The notes: generated by a model not told the origin, from the sequence alone. Shown: positions 31,263 to 42,484, numbered from the stretch's first letter. The stretch: 52,472 nucleotides of DNA from Branchiostoma floridae (GCF_000003815.2 NC_049984.1:26955863-27008334); one strand, 5' to 3'. Translations and numbers: made by a program.

Positions 31263-31470
31263 TAGCAGATTGCCTGAGAGCCACTTGAAGAATATACGGT
31301 CATCTGGTACACGCCCTGCCTGACGGGCTTCGTGCAGTTCACGTGCCAACGGGTCTATCTCCTGAAGACACTCTGGTATGTCTACAACGCACTGTGTTGG
31401 GATTCGTCGTCGTCTTGTTCTCCTGAACCACTGATATCAATATCAGACTCACTATATTTATCGGCTGTAC
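31263..31470 (-). CDS. Paralogous exon, copy 1 (PLARELHEARQAG)
   Basis: The minus strand reads KYSESDIDISGSGEQDDDES, a one-base shift, then CLQEIDPLARELHEARQAGR and VPDDRIFFKWLSGNLL. The second part is homologous to 33715-33830. An acidic/Ser-rich lead followed by a helical segment is visible. Not recognised. Confidence 0.4.
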
Positions 31471-31807
31471 TCGTTCCCTTTCTGACTTAACTTTCATTCC
31501 CTAAAATAGACTCACAGGAATGATACTCCATCGATATTGGGGAAGCTGTTGTCCATATAACCAACATCACTATGGACAAAGGAAAAAGACATGTTTTATT
31601 CTATTAAGAACAGCTTCATGGTTTGTCTACCTCCCCTTGTTCATCTCATCTCCAGTACTCCTTAGCCCACGTATGGTGGATTACTAGCATCTGCGCATGA
31701 CTTAAGTGCATGTGAAGAACAAAGGGTAAGGACGTAGACATGTGCAGACATGACAAGTGATATTACAACACACATATTTACACTATGTACAATGGACTGG
31801 GGGCAGC

Positions 31808-32210
31808 TCAGTGCAGCGAAGCCCGTCCCAGCTCAGTTTTGAACTGGGAGAGGGACTCCGCCTCCGCCACACTAGGCTCAAGTTCATTCCACTCTTTGAT
31901 GGTACGAGGGAAGAACGAAAGCCTGTAGTAGTTGGTCTTGCACGCAATGGCCTGCAGCTTGAAAGCATGATTAGTGCGGCGGGAGCACCGAGCTGCTGGG
32001 ACGAGACTGGAGGTGTGTGGGACGGAAATGGTGTTGTGTAGGATTTTATACATTGTGGTCAGCCTAGCCATTTTACGGCGTTCGGTGAGTGGCTGCCATC
32101 CCAGGTCTTTTAGCATTGAGGTTACGGAGGCCGTACGCTGGTAGTTATTGCATACATACCTGGCAGCTCTACGCTGCACAGCCTCCACCCTACTCACCTG
32201 TTCTCACGTC
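31808..32210 (-). mobile_element. Non-LTR retrotransposon 3' fragment (RT C-terminal region)
   Basis: The 129-codon frame SRVEAVQRRAARYVCNNYQR, LKDLGWQPLTERRKMARLTT, then FFPRTIKEWNELEPSVAEAE is the conserved tail that follows the RT domain in CR1/Jockey-group ORF2 proteins. There is no YADD box: the copy starts abruptly at about 32200. A stop at 31808 ends the frame near the expected C-terminus. Confidence 0.85.
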
Positions 32211-32468
32211 ATCCGACGGACTGATGGGTCGGTATCACCTTGCCCCTAATTACGCGCACAGGAAGTCGGGATAGGACTTAGAACTTAGGCACGTAACATT
32301 ACATTACTTTTTCAATCCTGATCCCCGCACACTAGTATACATACTTCTGCGGAGAACTGGGAAATTGGTGGCGAGTTCGAAGAAGTTCCCTCGACCGTTG
32401 TCGGTGGGACTTTCCACTTCTAATGTAAAGTCGATTACCAGGTCCTGGTCGATTCCAGGAGGACTCAC

Positions 32469-32642
32469 AGGTGGCGGTGTGGTGGGCCTGCACGTCTTCC
32501 TGTTGCGTGCCTGGGTTTTCCTGCTGTACGACTTCCTGCGTGTCGACGTCCTGGCGCGTTTCGGTGTTTTGCTGCAAGTCTTCTTGTGCGACCTCCCGGT
32601 GCCCCTGGGGCTCGTCTTGTAGTTGTGCGACTGACTGTTCTT
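32469..32642 (-). CDS. Candidate exon, Gln/Glu-rich coiled segment
   Basis: The acceptor TTTCCCTCCAG and donor CCT|GTGAGT bound exactly 174 nt (58 codons): EEQSVAQLQDEPQGHREVAQ, EDLQQNTETRQDVDTQEVVQ, ending HHTAT. The frame is highly charged and polar and likely unstructured or coiled coil. The overlapping 158-codon frame is a shadow on composition grounds, though its 3' side (DQDLVIDFTLEVESPTDN) looks coding and may be a following piece. Confidence 0.45.
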
Positions 32643-32649
32643 CTGGAGG

Positions 32650-33375
32650 GAAATACAATTAGGTCTTTTTATATATATGGACTTGTGGAAAAACTGCGTC
32701 ATTTCACTAAAGTTGAACTGCATATCGGATTCTCTTTTCCAGTGCAGAAGCCTCCAGATCATTACTGACAGCTGACACAATTGGCAGTCTTCCTATGTTA
32801 ACAAAGAAGTGCTTTTCCCATACTGAAAAGTTGCCTACTGAGATGACAGGATACTTGCGCAACACAGGTGTTGTATTCTGCCTTTGATATTGCCTGCCTG
32901 TTCCACAACAGCACAACTGCCAGTGCGCAGATCCCAACTTTGTCTTTCATATTGATTCTTCCCTGAAACAAGAATAGCCAAAGCTGTAACTCCTCAAATG
33001 ATGATATAAAGTGTGAAAATCTGAATTGCATTGATGATATATTTGTTGATTGTTCACGAATTTCATTATGTTATATCAATGATTGGAAATTGTGTTCATT
33101 ATCTGTGAAAACAATAATTAACTTGTTATAATCATACTGATTGGTGCATATCAGTTAGTATGTGACCATGATTGGATCATTAAAACCAAGTATTCAAAAT
33201 TTCCTGGATCATATTCTGCTGTTATTAGTGTCTTAACATTGCCTTTTTATCGTATAAAAACGTATGTCCCTTTGACGCAACATTCTATACTTTGAAAAGT
33301 TATGTAGCTAATATTTGCAGAAGTCTTAGTATCATTTTTCATGTCACATAAAGATTTTTTTGTGATAGACTACAG
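32650..33375. other. Stretch without recognisable feature
   Basis: AT-rich, low coding potential; minus frames of 76-77 codons lack splice signals or protein-like blocks. Confidence 0.35.
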
Positions 33376-33389
33376 ATTTATTAGAACAC

Positions 33390-33569
33390 ACATGTACCTG
33401 CTTTTGTTCTCAACATTAATATTTGGAGTAGATTGTTTGACAAAGTCTGAGAGTTTACTACAGCACTCTGCCCATGGTTGTCAACTGTAAAGGCTGCCAC
33501 GACCACACCGGTCTTCTCTAGGGTACCGCAGGCCCATCTCAGGGTATTTGTCGGTCTGGGACTATCCAT
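33390..33569 (-). CDS. Candidate exon, unknown protein
   Basis: Reads MDSPRPTNTLRWACGTLEKT, GVVVAAFTVDNHGQSAVVNS, then LSNNLLQILMLRTKAG with a donor GCAG|GTACAT. Weakly supported; not recognised. Confidence 0.3.
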
Positions 33570-33714
33570 GTCATCGGCTCAGTATATATGGTTGTTCACT
33601 GATGCGGTGCAACTTACAGATGTGATTGAACAATCAATAATTTTATTAAAGCAAGCCAGCTAAGTCCACATACCTGCAGTTGACACTGTGTATCAGGTCT
33701 TTTGGATGAAAACT

Positions 33715-33900
33715 ATATTGTTCACATGAAAACATTCGGTCCTCTGGTACAAGCCTTGCCTGTCGGGCTTCGTGTAGCTTACGTGCCAACGGGTTGATGT
33801 TTTGTAGGTATGTCCAGAGACATGTCCGTACTACTGGCGTGAGGTGGTGGACTGAGATGTAGGTAGTTGTGGAGGAAAATGGCTTCCAGAACTACTGAGG
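33715..33900 (-). pseudogene. Paralogous exon, copy 2 (PLARKLHEARQAR)
   Basis: Homologous to the 31.3-kb exon: YLQNINPLARKLHEARQARL and VPEDRMF. The upstream acidic part is replaced by a Ser/Pro/Gln-rich stretch with a stop. The spacing of about 2.45 kb and equal orientation indicate a tandem duplication or two copies of one element. Confidence 0.4.
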
Positions 33901-34394
33901 TTGTGACGACGTCTGCATATGTTGCTATTGAGGGAAATGAGGAAAATGTTAAGTTGTAACCTTTTTTCCCTATTCCCAGGAGACCTGATATTTTATGACT
34001 TTTGAAATACGCTTATTATGTTTACCTTCTTAGCATATTTACGCGGAGAAAATCCGCTTTCTTGCAAACATGTTGCTTGACTCGTCCCTGCCCTGGTCCC
34101 TGGCCCAAAACATCCATATAATGACAATGCAGTCGATGTTAAGTTATGTTAGGCCTGGGAAAAGTAAAGTTGTGTTTCCGATTACGGTGGGGTTGGTACA
34201 TCAGTAAATGCATGAAAGTAAGATAAACACTAGTCGGTAATCACCAGTAGCATTTCAGCACTGTTGGGTCGTGTCGCCAAACTGGCCTGTCTACGGCCGA
34301 TGCTGCTAGAACTACCAGTGCTGCAGCGTGGGCAATATAAATATACAAAGTCTTTCGTCGGCGATGGCTTCTTACATTCCCGCAATATCCACTG

Positions 34395-34620
34395 TTAACA
34401 CAAGTCTTCCGCGCATTGTTCACAAAATGTGGTTCTAGAGATAAATATTCTTCCGCTAGACAATTTGACACATATGGCTGACATGTTTTTCCTTGTCAAT
34501 AAACCCATGGTACAGGAAGAATGCCACCCTGTGTACTCGTGCGTTTGTAAATCTCGGTCCCACTTGAAAACTTTACCTTCCACAACCTTATCGAGTCTTA
34601 TCAACTCTTCCATTCCACAA
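34395..34620 (-). CDS. Hypothetical ORF, 72 codons
   Basis: MEELIRLDKVVEGKVFKWDR, then DLQTHEYTGWHSSCTMGLLT and GRIFISRTTFCEQCAEDLC at the end. It has a balanced globular composition and ends in a CEQC pair. No splice signals are assigned. Not recognised. Confidence 0.35.
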
Positions 34621-34624
34621 AAGA

Positions 34625-35500
34625 CATTTCTCTGTCACCTTTAGATACTCCTGCATTGAGTCTTTGTCTTCCATGTAAAATTTAGTTACCTTTACTTGAA
34701 AAAAAAGTTATATGTGCATTTATTTAACAAGGAAACTGAGGATAGTTTATGGAAACAAAGGATAGTAAAACCCGTTGGATCGGCAGACCTACGACGATCA
34801 CACTGGCCCTAGTAATGTCCTGAATCTCCTTGGCTGATAATCTCTGATTATTCTGTATGCTACTGGTTCTGGATTGTGCGCGAGATTACATAAGTCATTG
34901 CACTGATATTTGGGATTTCTTGACATTAAAAACTGGTCGTTTGAAATAAAGTCAAAATCTGAAAACCCTGTCTGCTACCTGTAATCATTCTGAGTCTGCA
35001 ACACAAGTACTTAGTCTGTAACTCTTCAGCAAAGAAAACTACAAGCAATAACTTAAAACACAAATATAATTAATCATCTAATCCAGTCTTCGAGGTCAAT
35101 GTCAAAACGATTGGAAAAGCTGGCGGCATTCCCGCCATTATGATATCGGGGGGGATATCTGAAGAGGCCCATGAAGTTCTGTTAGATGAACGAGACCACT
35201 ACTGTCACCCTTCTGATGTGTCCCAGGGTGGATGCCGTGTATCGGTATCCCAGACTGTGGGTTGAACAATAAGTCAATGAAGAAGCATTCAGAGTATTCA
35301 TTTAACTTCAGAATGTTCTTCCATCCAAGCACTGCTTAATCCTTGAAACCGCCAAACTACCTCTGCTTCTGCAAGCTCATATCATGCGACATGCTAATCT
35401 GTTGCTTGTTAAATCTAGAAAATGCAATTATTCCCCCCCCCCCCCCCCCATGCAAAAGTGCAATGCTGTTGCGATACTGAATTGCAGACAGATTTTGATG
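34625..35500. other. Stretch without recognisable gene; one oligo-C run
   Basis: AT-rich DNA with a run of about 17 C at 35432-35449. The minus frame 35138-35332 has no supporting signal. Confidence 0.35.
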
Positions 35501-35502
35501 TT

Positions 35503-35816
35503 TCACTCGAAGGCATACTGATGCTGCAGTTTACTTCGTAATGAGGCCAGCCTTACTGGGCTCAGTCTCTTGCACTTGCGCCATTGAGACAGGTGTTTAA
35601 CCATAGTGCCCTTGCCAAGGATGGAGCCAGCAGCCATTGTGTTACACTCACGTTTAATACTTTCTGAAATTTTCACCTGTAAGGCTGCAGTCATGTCTTT
35701 GTGCACAAGCAGGCTGCAGCAGCAGTCCACATCCCTTCTTCTAAATGCTGCATTGTTGATTTCAGCTCCCCATCCAGTCTCTTGACCCTTGGGTTCTTGT
35801 CTGATGGGAATTGCAC
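35503..35816 (-). CDS. Candidate exon, unknown protein
   Basis: A good acceptor (GTCTCTTGTACAG) starts the exon. One frame, open to the stop at 35503, reads GAIPIRQEPKGQETGWGAEI and KDMTAALQVKISESIKRECN. A second, VQFPSDKNPRVKRLDGELKS then TMQHLEEGMWTAAAACL, looks at least as natural but hits a stop after about 40 codons. Frame unresolved; family unknown. Confidence 0.35.
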
Positions 35817-35869
35817 CTGTACAAGAGACAAAACCAATATAAGTGAGGGTAGAGACTAACAAACACAAT

Positions 35870-36180
35870 GATGTAGGGCACTTAAATGGGGAGTACTATC
35901 AGCCACAAGTTTAGTGGAGTGATCTCTTTGACATACCATTGAGACTGAATTTACTTTGCCATCTGATAAAAACGGACGTGTTATGGTCTTACAAAAACAC
36001 ACACAGCCACATCATACGTATATATGATATATATACACGTGGTAGATATATATTGCCGATAGACATTTTAATGTATTTAAAATCGAACTGTTGTTCGGCG
36101 TCACTCTTAAATTGCTCCTCATTATGCCATTTAGACGCCGATAAAAAAAAAATTAAAAAGAAAAGAAAATCGTACCTCTA
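35870..36180. other. Spacer with TA-rich microsatellite
   Basis: ATATATGATATATATACACG-type sequence and an A-rich tract near 36145-36170. No gene seen. Confidence 0.4.
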
Positions 36181-36289
36181 GTTGACGAGGAACTTTTGAT
36201 TGAAGTGGGGTGAAGAATCCCACTCGATACGCAGACTCTTGGACTTGCAAGACAGCGCTTCCGGGCAGTACCGTCCGTGTTCCCGTACT

Positions 36290-36640
36290 TGGTTCATGAA
36301 GACATCGACGGCAGTTGGAAAATGTCCTCGTTCTTGGTGTCCGACGTCGCCATACTGTACCCACTGACGGATCTGGAGGGTTCACCGTCAAGCCTGCTGA
36401 CGTCTTCTTGCTCCTTGGACAAGAGCCAGGAGTCCATCGCAGCTAAGAGCGCCTCTCGAGTTGTCACCTTGGTACTGCCCTCTCCCATCTTCTCCTTGAC
36501 TAGTTTTAGCTTGGATATGAAAGTGCCAATCTCCTGAGCCGAGCCATAGATCGTGGGCTTGCATGACTGGTCTGCCTCGCCTGAAGCCACACGATCCTTC
36601 CTCTTCAGCGCTCTCTGACGCTAGGCTTGAGGCTGCTCAG
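36290..36640 (-). CDS. Candidate exon, helical unknown protein
   Basis: The open frame reads QRALKRKDRVASGEADQSCK, GSAQEIGTFISKLKLVKEKM, EALLAAMDSWLLSKEQEDVS, ending IFQLPSMSS and a stop. Strong alpha-helical periodicity and a clean stop suggest a genuine C-terminal exon. Not recognised. Confidence 0.45.
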
Positions 36641-36907
36641 AAGGCCATGATCGCCTTCTCCCCTGCCTGGAACTGTAGAAAGAGAAACGTCACAAAGAAA
36701 TCATGAGCTGTTACATAATATTGGCTGTTGCATTATATTCCCAAGTATGTTAAAACTATCTGAAGGGACGGCCATGGGGACTATGAAATCAATACGTGGC
36801 CAGGCTATGACGTTTAGTCTTGCTCCGCGTTTAACCAAGGACGGGCGCCGGACTCCACGGTAGGTTCTTTTGCATCTTGCACTTGAGGCATCAGGCTCTG
36901 TAAAACA

Positions 36908-37490
36908 TTATCGAAAACAATGATCGAAAAAAATTGCTATATAATACGTCCTATGTGTGGCCACATGTGGAATGTAAGGGGCGAATCTAGGAGTTAGCTT
37001 ACGTGGAAGTATTTCTCCGCATCCGTGTATACCACTGTTTTCTGCAAGAAGCTTCCTCTGCCAGTAGACATGTGATAGGCTGCTTGTATGGTACGTAATC
37101 CGCACCTCCTGGATGCATCTCGAGTGGTCACCCTGAAAAAGTGAGGGTGGGGGATACTGTACGTCACGGTGTACAGCGACTCTACAGACTCTACATACAG
37201 GAAATGGTAAATATTGTTTAAAACCTCTTCTGTCTGTTGGACAACGCATTGCCACATTCTGGACAGTGCTTGTAGTTGTTTGGGTCGACTGGAGTTCGCA
37301 AGTCTTACAGGCTGTTACTCTTTGATCAAAGGTGTCTTCCTGTCTCCCTTGATGATGTAGCAGCCTCCTTTAAATGCGTGTTAAGCCTACGCTGCTGCCT
37401 GTTCAGCACTGTCCACGCCTTTGTTAAAGTTTATCAGTTGGTCAGACTGTCTGGAGTGCGGTTTCCAGGTATGTTCTGAACTCTGCTGCC
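36908..37490 (-). pseudogene. Unknown transposon gene fragment (zinc-ribbon family), copy B
   Basis: Homologous to 3810-4080 on the other strand. From 37490 downward: a GNRTPDSLTN end of the minisatellite frame, a GDRKTPL block, then VTACKTCELQSTQT and, one base shifted, CPECGNALSNRQKRF: two CxxC pairs suited to one zinc ion. A well-formed internal exon follows (37132-37003: CACTTTTTCAG acceptor, CAC|GTAAGC donor) reading RDASRRCGLRTIQAAYHMST and KTVVYTDAEKYFH. The alternative 115-codon frame has PVCRVC. Frameshifts show it is decayed. Confidence 0.5.
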
Positions 37491-37905
37491 GGTGACGGGT
37501 CCCGCGTCAGGGGACTTAAACTTCTGTGGAGTGCGGTTACCAGGCGTGTACTGCACCGAGCTGCCGGCGACGGGTCCTGCGTCAGGGGACTTGAACTTCT
37601 GTGGAGTGCGGTTACCAGGCGTGTACTGCACCGAGCTGCCGACGACGGGTCATGCGTCAGGGGACTTGAACTTCTGTGGAGTGCGGTTACCAGGCGGGCA
37701 CTGCACCGAGCTGCCGGCGACGGGTCCTGCGTCAGGGGACTTGAACTTCTGTGGAGTGCGGTTACCAGGCGTGTACTGCACCGAGCCGCCGGCGACGGGT
37801 CCTGCGTCAGGGGACTTGAACTTCTGTGGAGTGCGGTTACCAGGCGTGTACTGCACCGAGCCGCCGGCGACGGGTCCTGCATCAGGGGACTTGAACTTCT
37901 GAAAA
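37455..37905. repeat. 75-bp minisatellite, about six units
   Basis: The GTGCGGTTACCAGGCGTGTA anchor repeats at 37531, 37606, 37681, 37756 and 37831 (period exactly 75 bp), with a diverged first unit at 37455 (GTGCGGTTTCCAGGTATG). The period is 25 codons and three frames stay open: plus PATGPASGDLNFCGVRLPGV, minus SVQYTPGNRTPQKFKSPDAG and minus ARCSTRLVTALHRSSSPLTQ. The minus SVQYTPGNRTP frame matches the single-copy sequence at about 3833-3870 (VQYTPGNCTPRK), so it grew from that transposon gene. Confidence 0.95.
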
Positions 37906-37919
37906 TGCTGCTAAACCAC

Positions 37920-38240
37920 ACGCTAGCCTTACGGGCTCGATCTTCCCAAGATGTTCTGTGCTCAAAACTTTGTCGTTTATGGATGCCTGTCTGTACTCAT
38001 CCAAGCTGTGTCATAGAATCTCGGCCTGCGTTCTAAATTATACGCAAATACCAGACAGTAGTTGACTTACTACATGGCTATAGGTGATTTCATGCACATC
38101 TGTATTTTCTTCCGGTATGAACGTTGACCATCAATTTTTATATTGGTCGATCCGTCTTAAGATTATATGACTATCGTACACATACCTTCTGTTCCGCTTC
38201 TTGGTTTCATAATATCTTCGGCGTCTACCATTCAGTGTGA
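37920..38240. other. Stretch without recognisable feature
   Basis: Flank between the minisatellite and the LINE 3' end; no frame or repeat seen. The exact LINE boundary near 38240 is a guess. Confidence 0.4.
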
Positions 38241-39232
38241 TTTTCTTGCATTCCAGTTGCCTTGCACGGTGGTCATCTATCACTAGATCTTAACACCCTT
38301 ACCCCATATATATTTGATGGTAAAACAACAAAACAAATCAAAAGTAAGAACACCTGCAAATTGTTTTACAGTACAATAATGCAGGCACAGGTCAAGGAAC
38401 CAACTTGCTGTAAAAAATGGCAATCCATATTTCCTACTGAAGCCCTGGCATGGGAAAACATCTGGAGATTGTTAAGCACACAGACCTGTAAAGACACTAA
38501 GTTAGCAGAGTTAAACTACAAACTATTACACCGGATATTACCATGTGCACACAACCTGCACAAATGGGGTATCAAAGATGAAACTGGACATATATATAAT
38601 GCAACATGTACATTATGTAGTAGTGGAAGCATAGAGGATTTTGAACACATGTTCTTTAGATGTGAAAGACTGTGTAATTTCTGGGAATTAGTTAACACAT
38701 ATGTGCCATTGCCCAACATAAAAATTACTTGTCAGGAGATTTTACTTGGAAAAATTGATCATGTAATAACCTGTAAAGACCAGAAAACTAGAACTTTTAC
38801 TGTTACTGTGGCAAAATGGGCAATCTTTAAAACTTGGATCTGGCATATAAATGATCCACACCTGTATATAACCAACCTCTTTAATGTCTTTAAAAAAAAC
38901 TTTGAAGAACGATTATACCATAATAGACTGACAGCAAGTGTAGACTGATTGTACATATTTCCTATTGATACTTTGGAATGAACCCTTCATATTGTTGGAC
39001 TACTCTATGCCTCATCATAGTGTAGTAACGAACATATTGTACATATTCCTAGACTCCCTAGTAGTTTGACAAATGTACTTCATGTATTTTGTCTTTACTG
39101 ACTGTCCCGCTACCCATGTCATTCGTCCAGACCTACCAGTATATGTTATTCCTCCAAACGCTGGTCTTAGTATGTATGTTTGACAAATGTACTACAGTTG
39201 TTGTTTTTAATAAAAAAAAAAAAAAAAAAAAT
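38241..39232 (+). mobile_element. L1/Tx1-like LINE 3' end: ORF2 C-terminus, 3' UTR, poly(A)
   Basis: A plus frame of about 235 codons carries the RT-associated zinc domain: LNYKLLHRILPCAHNLHKWG (typical lead helix), then ATCTLCSSGSIEDFEHMFFR and CERLCNFW, giving C-x2-C...H-x4-C. It ends TASVD at 38948. A 3' UTR of about 260 bp follows and finishes in about 20 A residues at 39212-39231, the expected LINE tail. Everything upstream, including the RT, is missing: a classic 5'-truncated insertion on the strand opposite to its neighbours. The frame has no stop, so it is rather young. Target site duplications were not identified. Confidence 0.85.
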
Positions 39233-39572
39233 AAAATCACTGGCAACAGCGGTAATACTCTTCTGACAGTTTCTTTGATCAGCAAGCGGTCAGCGATCGC
39301 TCCGGTGAGCAGTTTTTTGTTGGAGACGACATCCATGCTTCAAGAGCGAATTTCTTTAAATGAGAGAAAACATTGATGTTTCAAAACGGGTATGAATTTC
39401 AGTTACATCTGAAGGTTTTTATTACTGATAATTTGATGATAGATACCGGCAGTAACTACTACTAGTACTACAAAGGTATCGAAGGTTGATTGGGATAATT
39501 GTGCAAGATCAAAATTGCATATAAGATCCCAATACAACTGTGTACCATAGCTTGGTGTAATCATTTGTTTAC

Positions 39573-39816
39573 GTGCCGATGCGGCCCATGTATGATGCGG
39601 CCTTTCCCGCAGTTAATATTTATACGAAATATGAAATGACATCGTCTGAGACGTGTATGTGTGGTGGATCGCCATGTCGCCTTCCCAGGCACAATCCTGA
39701 AGCATCTGTCCGGGAAACGCTGAAGTGGTTCAGTGCTGAAGACTTTCAACACAGATATAATGAGCGCTATGCTGTTGTCAGCCATGGTCAATCGGAGATT
39801 AACTTTGTAACTGTGA
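39573..39816 (+). CDS. Candidate plus-strand exon, weak
   Basis: Reads EMTSSETCMCGGSPCRLPRH, ASVRETLKWFSAEDFQHRYN, ERYAVVSHGQSEINFVTVM with a donor ATG|GTAAAC. Composition is good, but the overlapping minus frame is also open and there is no acceptor. Unknown. Confidence 0.25.
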
Positions 39817-39862
39817 TGGTAAACACTTGATTCTGAATAACGGAATGTTTGTAGGAAGAATG

Positions 39863-40730
39863 TTATGTGAGGTACACTGTGGTCGTGGTTACAAGGGTCG
39901 CACAGGGCATTGGCATTTGTCCTTTCTTTGAATGGTTGACAACAGGCTTGTAAGCGTAGTAGGGTTTTCGTCCAACCTTCTGCCCTATTACATTACCCGT
40001 GGCGTCCAGGTAGACGATGCCTTTCTTTGCCCTGTCGTGGTAAATCTTGATGGTCGAAGGAGACGTCATTACTCCCTGAATGTAGCCCGTCTCGCCACGT
40101 CCTTGTGTTGTTTCTCGTTGACGTTTGGCGATCTCCGCGAGGGAGAGTGATAGCTTGCAGTGTGCAGTACTCCCTGTCGAATTCCAACACAGAAGGCCAT
40201 GCGTACCTCTGGCCCATCTCGAGGATCTGTACAGTGTATGCCATATAGTCGTGAAGAGAAGACAGTTTATGGGTGGATAACAGTCTCTACATTATTTTGG
40301 TGTTGGTGATCGCCCACTGGCTCACGCTCACGTTCTTTAACGCTGGCTTCTTTTCCCCCATAGATATGAGCAATTTAGTGCCATCAGAGGTGGTGGCGAC
40401 CAGTTCCTGTGCTGGCGGTGGAGGCGTTTGGTCCGCCGTGATCTGTACAGGCGGCGGCGGCGTTTGGTCTGCCGTGGTTTGTACAGGCGGCGGCGGCGTT
40501 TGGTCTGCCGTAGTCTGTGGCGGTACGGGCGGTGTGGCGCCTGGTAGCTGCGATACTGGAGCCGCTGGCGGAGTGTTGCTTGGCTTGCCGCTGGTGATGT
40601 CGAGCTGCAGCGCCCGCAGGTCTGCCTCTAAGTCTCGAACTTCACGAGCCAGGCGAGCTCGCTGAATGGCCGACTGCAAGTCCTCTCTCTTTGATATGCC
40701 GACATGTTTCGCACCTTGTGTGCAGCACAT
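39863..40730 (-). pseudogene. gag-like ORF1 of a retroelement, with one stop and a frameshift
   Basis: N-terminal coiled coil SAIQRARLAREVRDLEADLR, then a Pro-rich repeat (TTADQTPPPPVQ three times), then SVSQWAITNTKIM, a TAG (40286), and in the same frame KLSSLHDYMAYTVQILEMGQ and RYAWPSVLEFDREY. The [ILV]-x2-[WY]...YTV-x-[IV]-x2-L-x-[QE]-RY-W-x-SV-L-x-[YF]-D-x-E-[YF] wording is one I know from gag-like proteins of Gypsy/DIRS-group elements in marine invertebrates. Past 40.1 kb the frame shifts. The stop and shift indicate an inactive copy. The Ty3/Gypsy RT lies 0.2-0.5 kb upstream on the same strand, which is the wrong order for one intact element. Confidence 0.55.
40405..40520. repeat. 36-bp tandem repeat coding Pro-rich units
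   Basis: Three copies of a 36-bp unit (ACAGGCGGCGGCGGCGTTTG then GTCTGCCGTGGTTTGT) inside the gag-like frame, encoding 12-residue TTADQTPPPPVQ units on the minus strand. Confidence 0.85.
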
Positions 40731-40945
40731 GTGAATGTTTAAACATTCTTTCTTTCTTTTTCCTTACTGGACAGGGTATCCCAGTCTGGAATGATAGACT
40801 TAAGCTTTTCCTTTTTTCTTTCTATTATCAGTTATTTATTATCTATTATTGGTTTCTACAGCAGCTCTATGCTTCATATGTGTCAGAATTTGACCTACAT
40901 GTATCAATCTTGTATCCACCCTTACAAGATTATATGGCTGGGGCA

Positions 40946-41275
40946 TCAGAGATGGGCCCAGTATCGCCAAGCTGGACAGCAGCTTGGTGGAGTCAAACCG
41001 CTCCCATTACGCAAAACCCTCCAGTTCCGCTCAACATGAGATTCGAATGTGTCACTATGAACCACGGTATCATCCATGTAGGGTTCGCAGATCACGTGGC
41101 TGAGACCTTCTAACACTTCCTCCATGTGCCGCTGATATGCTGGCGGTCCGTTCTTAAGGCCGAAGGGGATACGTACCCATTCGTACAAGCCGTACGGGGT
41201 CACAAACGCCGTGAAGGGTCGACTCTCCTCGTCCATATACCCTCGATGGTATGCCTGGTCCTGGTCTGGGGAGTT
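40946..41275 (-). pseudogene. pol: Ty3/Gypsy reverse transcriptase fragment
   Basis: Starts with DQDQAYHRGYMDEESR, then FTAFVTPYGLYEWVRIPFGL and KNGPPAYQRHMEEVLEGL, then the catalytic YMDDTVVHSDTFESHVE. These are RT motifs A' to C of the Ty3/Gypsy group, where YxDD is the metal-binding box. Gypsy RTs usually read Y(L/V)DD; Met here is unusual but allowed. The motif A region is degraded and the frame is lost after the VLRNGSG point; no RNase H, integrase or LTR is visible. Confidence 0.85.
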
Positions 41276-41359
41276 GCCTTCCTCAGGAAATTTGTTAAAT
41301 ACTTATGCCCTTTTTTGACATTTGGTAGAAAATCGTATGATAGGATGCTGTTCACATTT

Positions 41360-41658
41360 TTAGACGCTGCTAAGACAGAAACATGTATCTCGGTCTTTGT
41401 ATTTAAGGGCAGGATGAGCCCATCCGCCATGCAGAATCTGTCCTTTGGAGCAGACAACTTGGCATCTTTTAACACCTGAGGTAGCCATCTTCATTGTAAA
41501 AGCCTCCAAGTCTTTCTGTGACATTTTGACTTGAAGTCCCTTCGAACACCCCTCCGTCATTTTCACGCCCCCGCGGCCCGTCGCCATTATCTCAGCGCAG
41601 AAAGCATTCGTGCTGTTTGGTGGTGGCAGGATCGCAAGCAAGGATGATGAGGTCTTAG
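41360..41658 (-). CDS. Candidate exon, unknown protein
   Basis: The acceptor AATATTTTCCAG is followed by an open frame AKTSSSLLAILPPPNSTNAF, KMTEGCSKGLQVKMSQKDLE, AFTMKMATSGVKRCQVVCSK to a stop at 41360. Upstream of the Gypsy RT on the same strand. Not recognised. Confidence 0.4.
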
Positions 41659-41669
41659 CTGGAAAATAT

Positions 41670-42480
41670 TGTTCACGTTCACTAAAATAATTTTGTCTCT
41701 CCGTAAGCACATTTGCATGTCTATACATATAGTTATAGATTTTCTGGGAGAATACCAATGTCGTTGTCCAATATACATTGCATATTAGAGTCCTTTGTGG
41801 TGTTTAGGCAGACGCTCAAAATGAAACCGCCAAATCCTGTGCTCATCCTGAAAAACTGCCTCGCCACACATGATGCAGATTTGGTCTGCAGTGGGTGTAT
41901 CGTTAAATAACGGCTGAAGACATCAAGGTTCGATAAAGCGTACCTAAACACTTGTTGTCCTGTGAAATATATTCCAAAGCATTGAACACTCTTGCACATA
42001 GAATTATGTAAATAACGTCATCTTTTGCATAGTTGATCATGTTCTCTACTCCAAAATAACAGTGTTCAAAGAATGGAATTCTTACCATTGCAAATTAGAA
42101 AAACGAGGGTATCTTACTGAAAATTAGGTAAATGTGCTACTAATTTGCATGATTCATAATGCTACAAGAATGGAATTCCAATCATTTATTTACTCAAACA
42201 CGGAAGAATCAATGTGCTCTTACTATGATCTGGCGGGAAGACAGATCAACCAAGTCTATTAGACGTCTCTGTAGAATGTCATCTGCACGAATAGGAGTCA
42301 ATGGAGCTTTGTTGCGAAAAGAAGCTGTAACTACAGTGACCTCTGGTATCTCTTTTCTCAACTGGCGGACTTCGCGTCGTCTGACTGCATACCCATGCCA
42401 TTGTAGAGCCTTGAAGATCTTTTATGCAGATTCAGATTTTCTTTGATGAAATAGGCATTTGGTATTCTTCTCTATCTCTG
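41670..42480. other. Stretch with no supported gene
   Basis: AT-rich; several 60-95-codon frames on both strands without splice signals or recognisable blocks. Confidence 0.35.
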
Positions 42481-42484
42481 ATCT

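Noticed and set aside
40273-40665. 130-codon plus Gly/Val-rich ORF
   Set aside because: Shadow of the 36-bp repeat and Pro-rich gag-like frame on the other strand.
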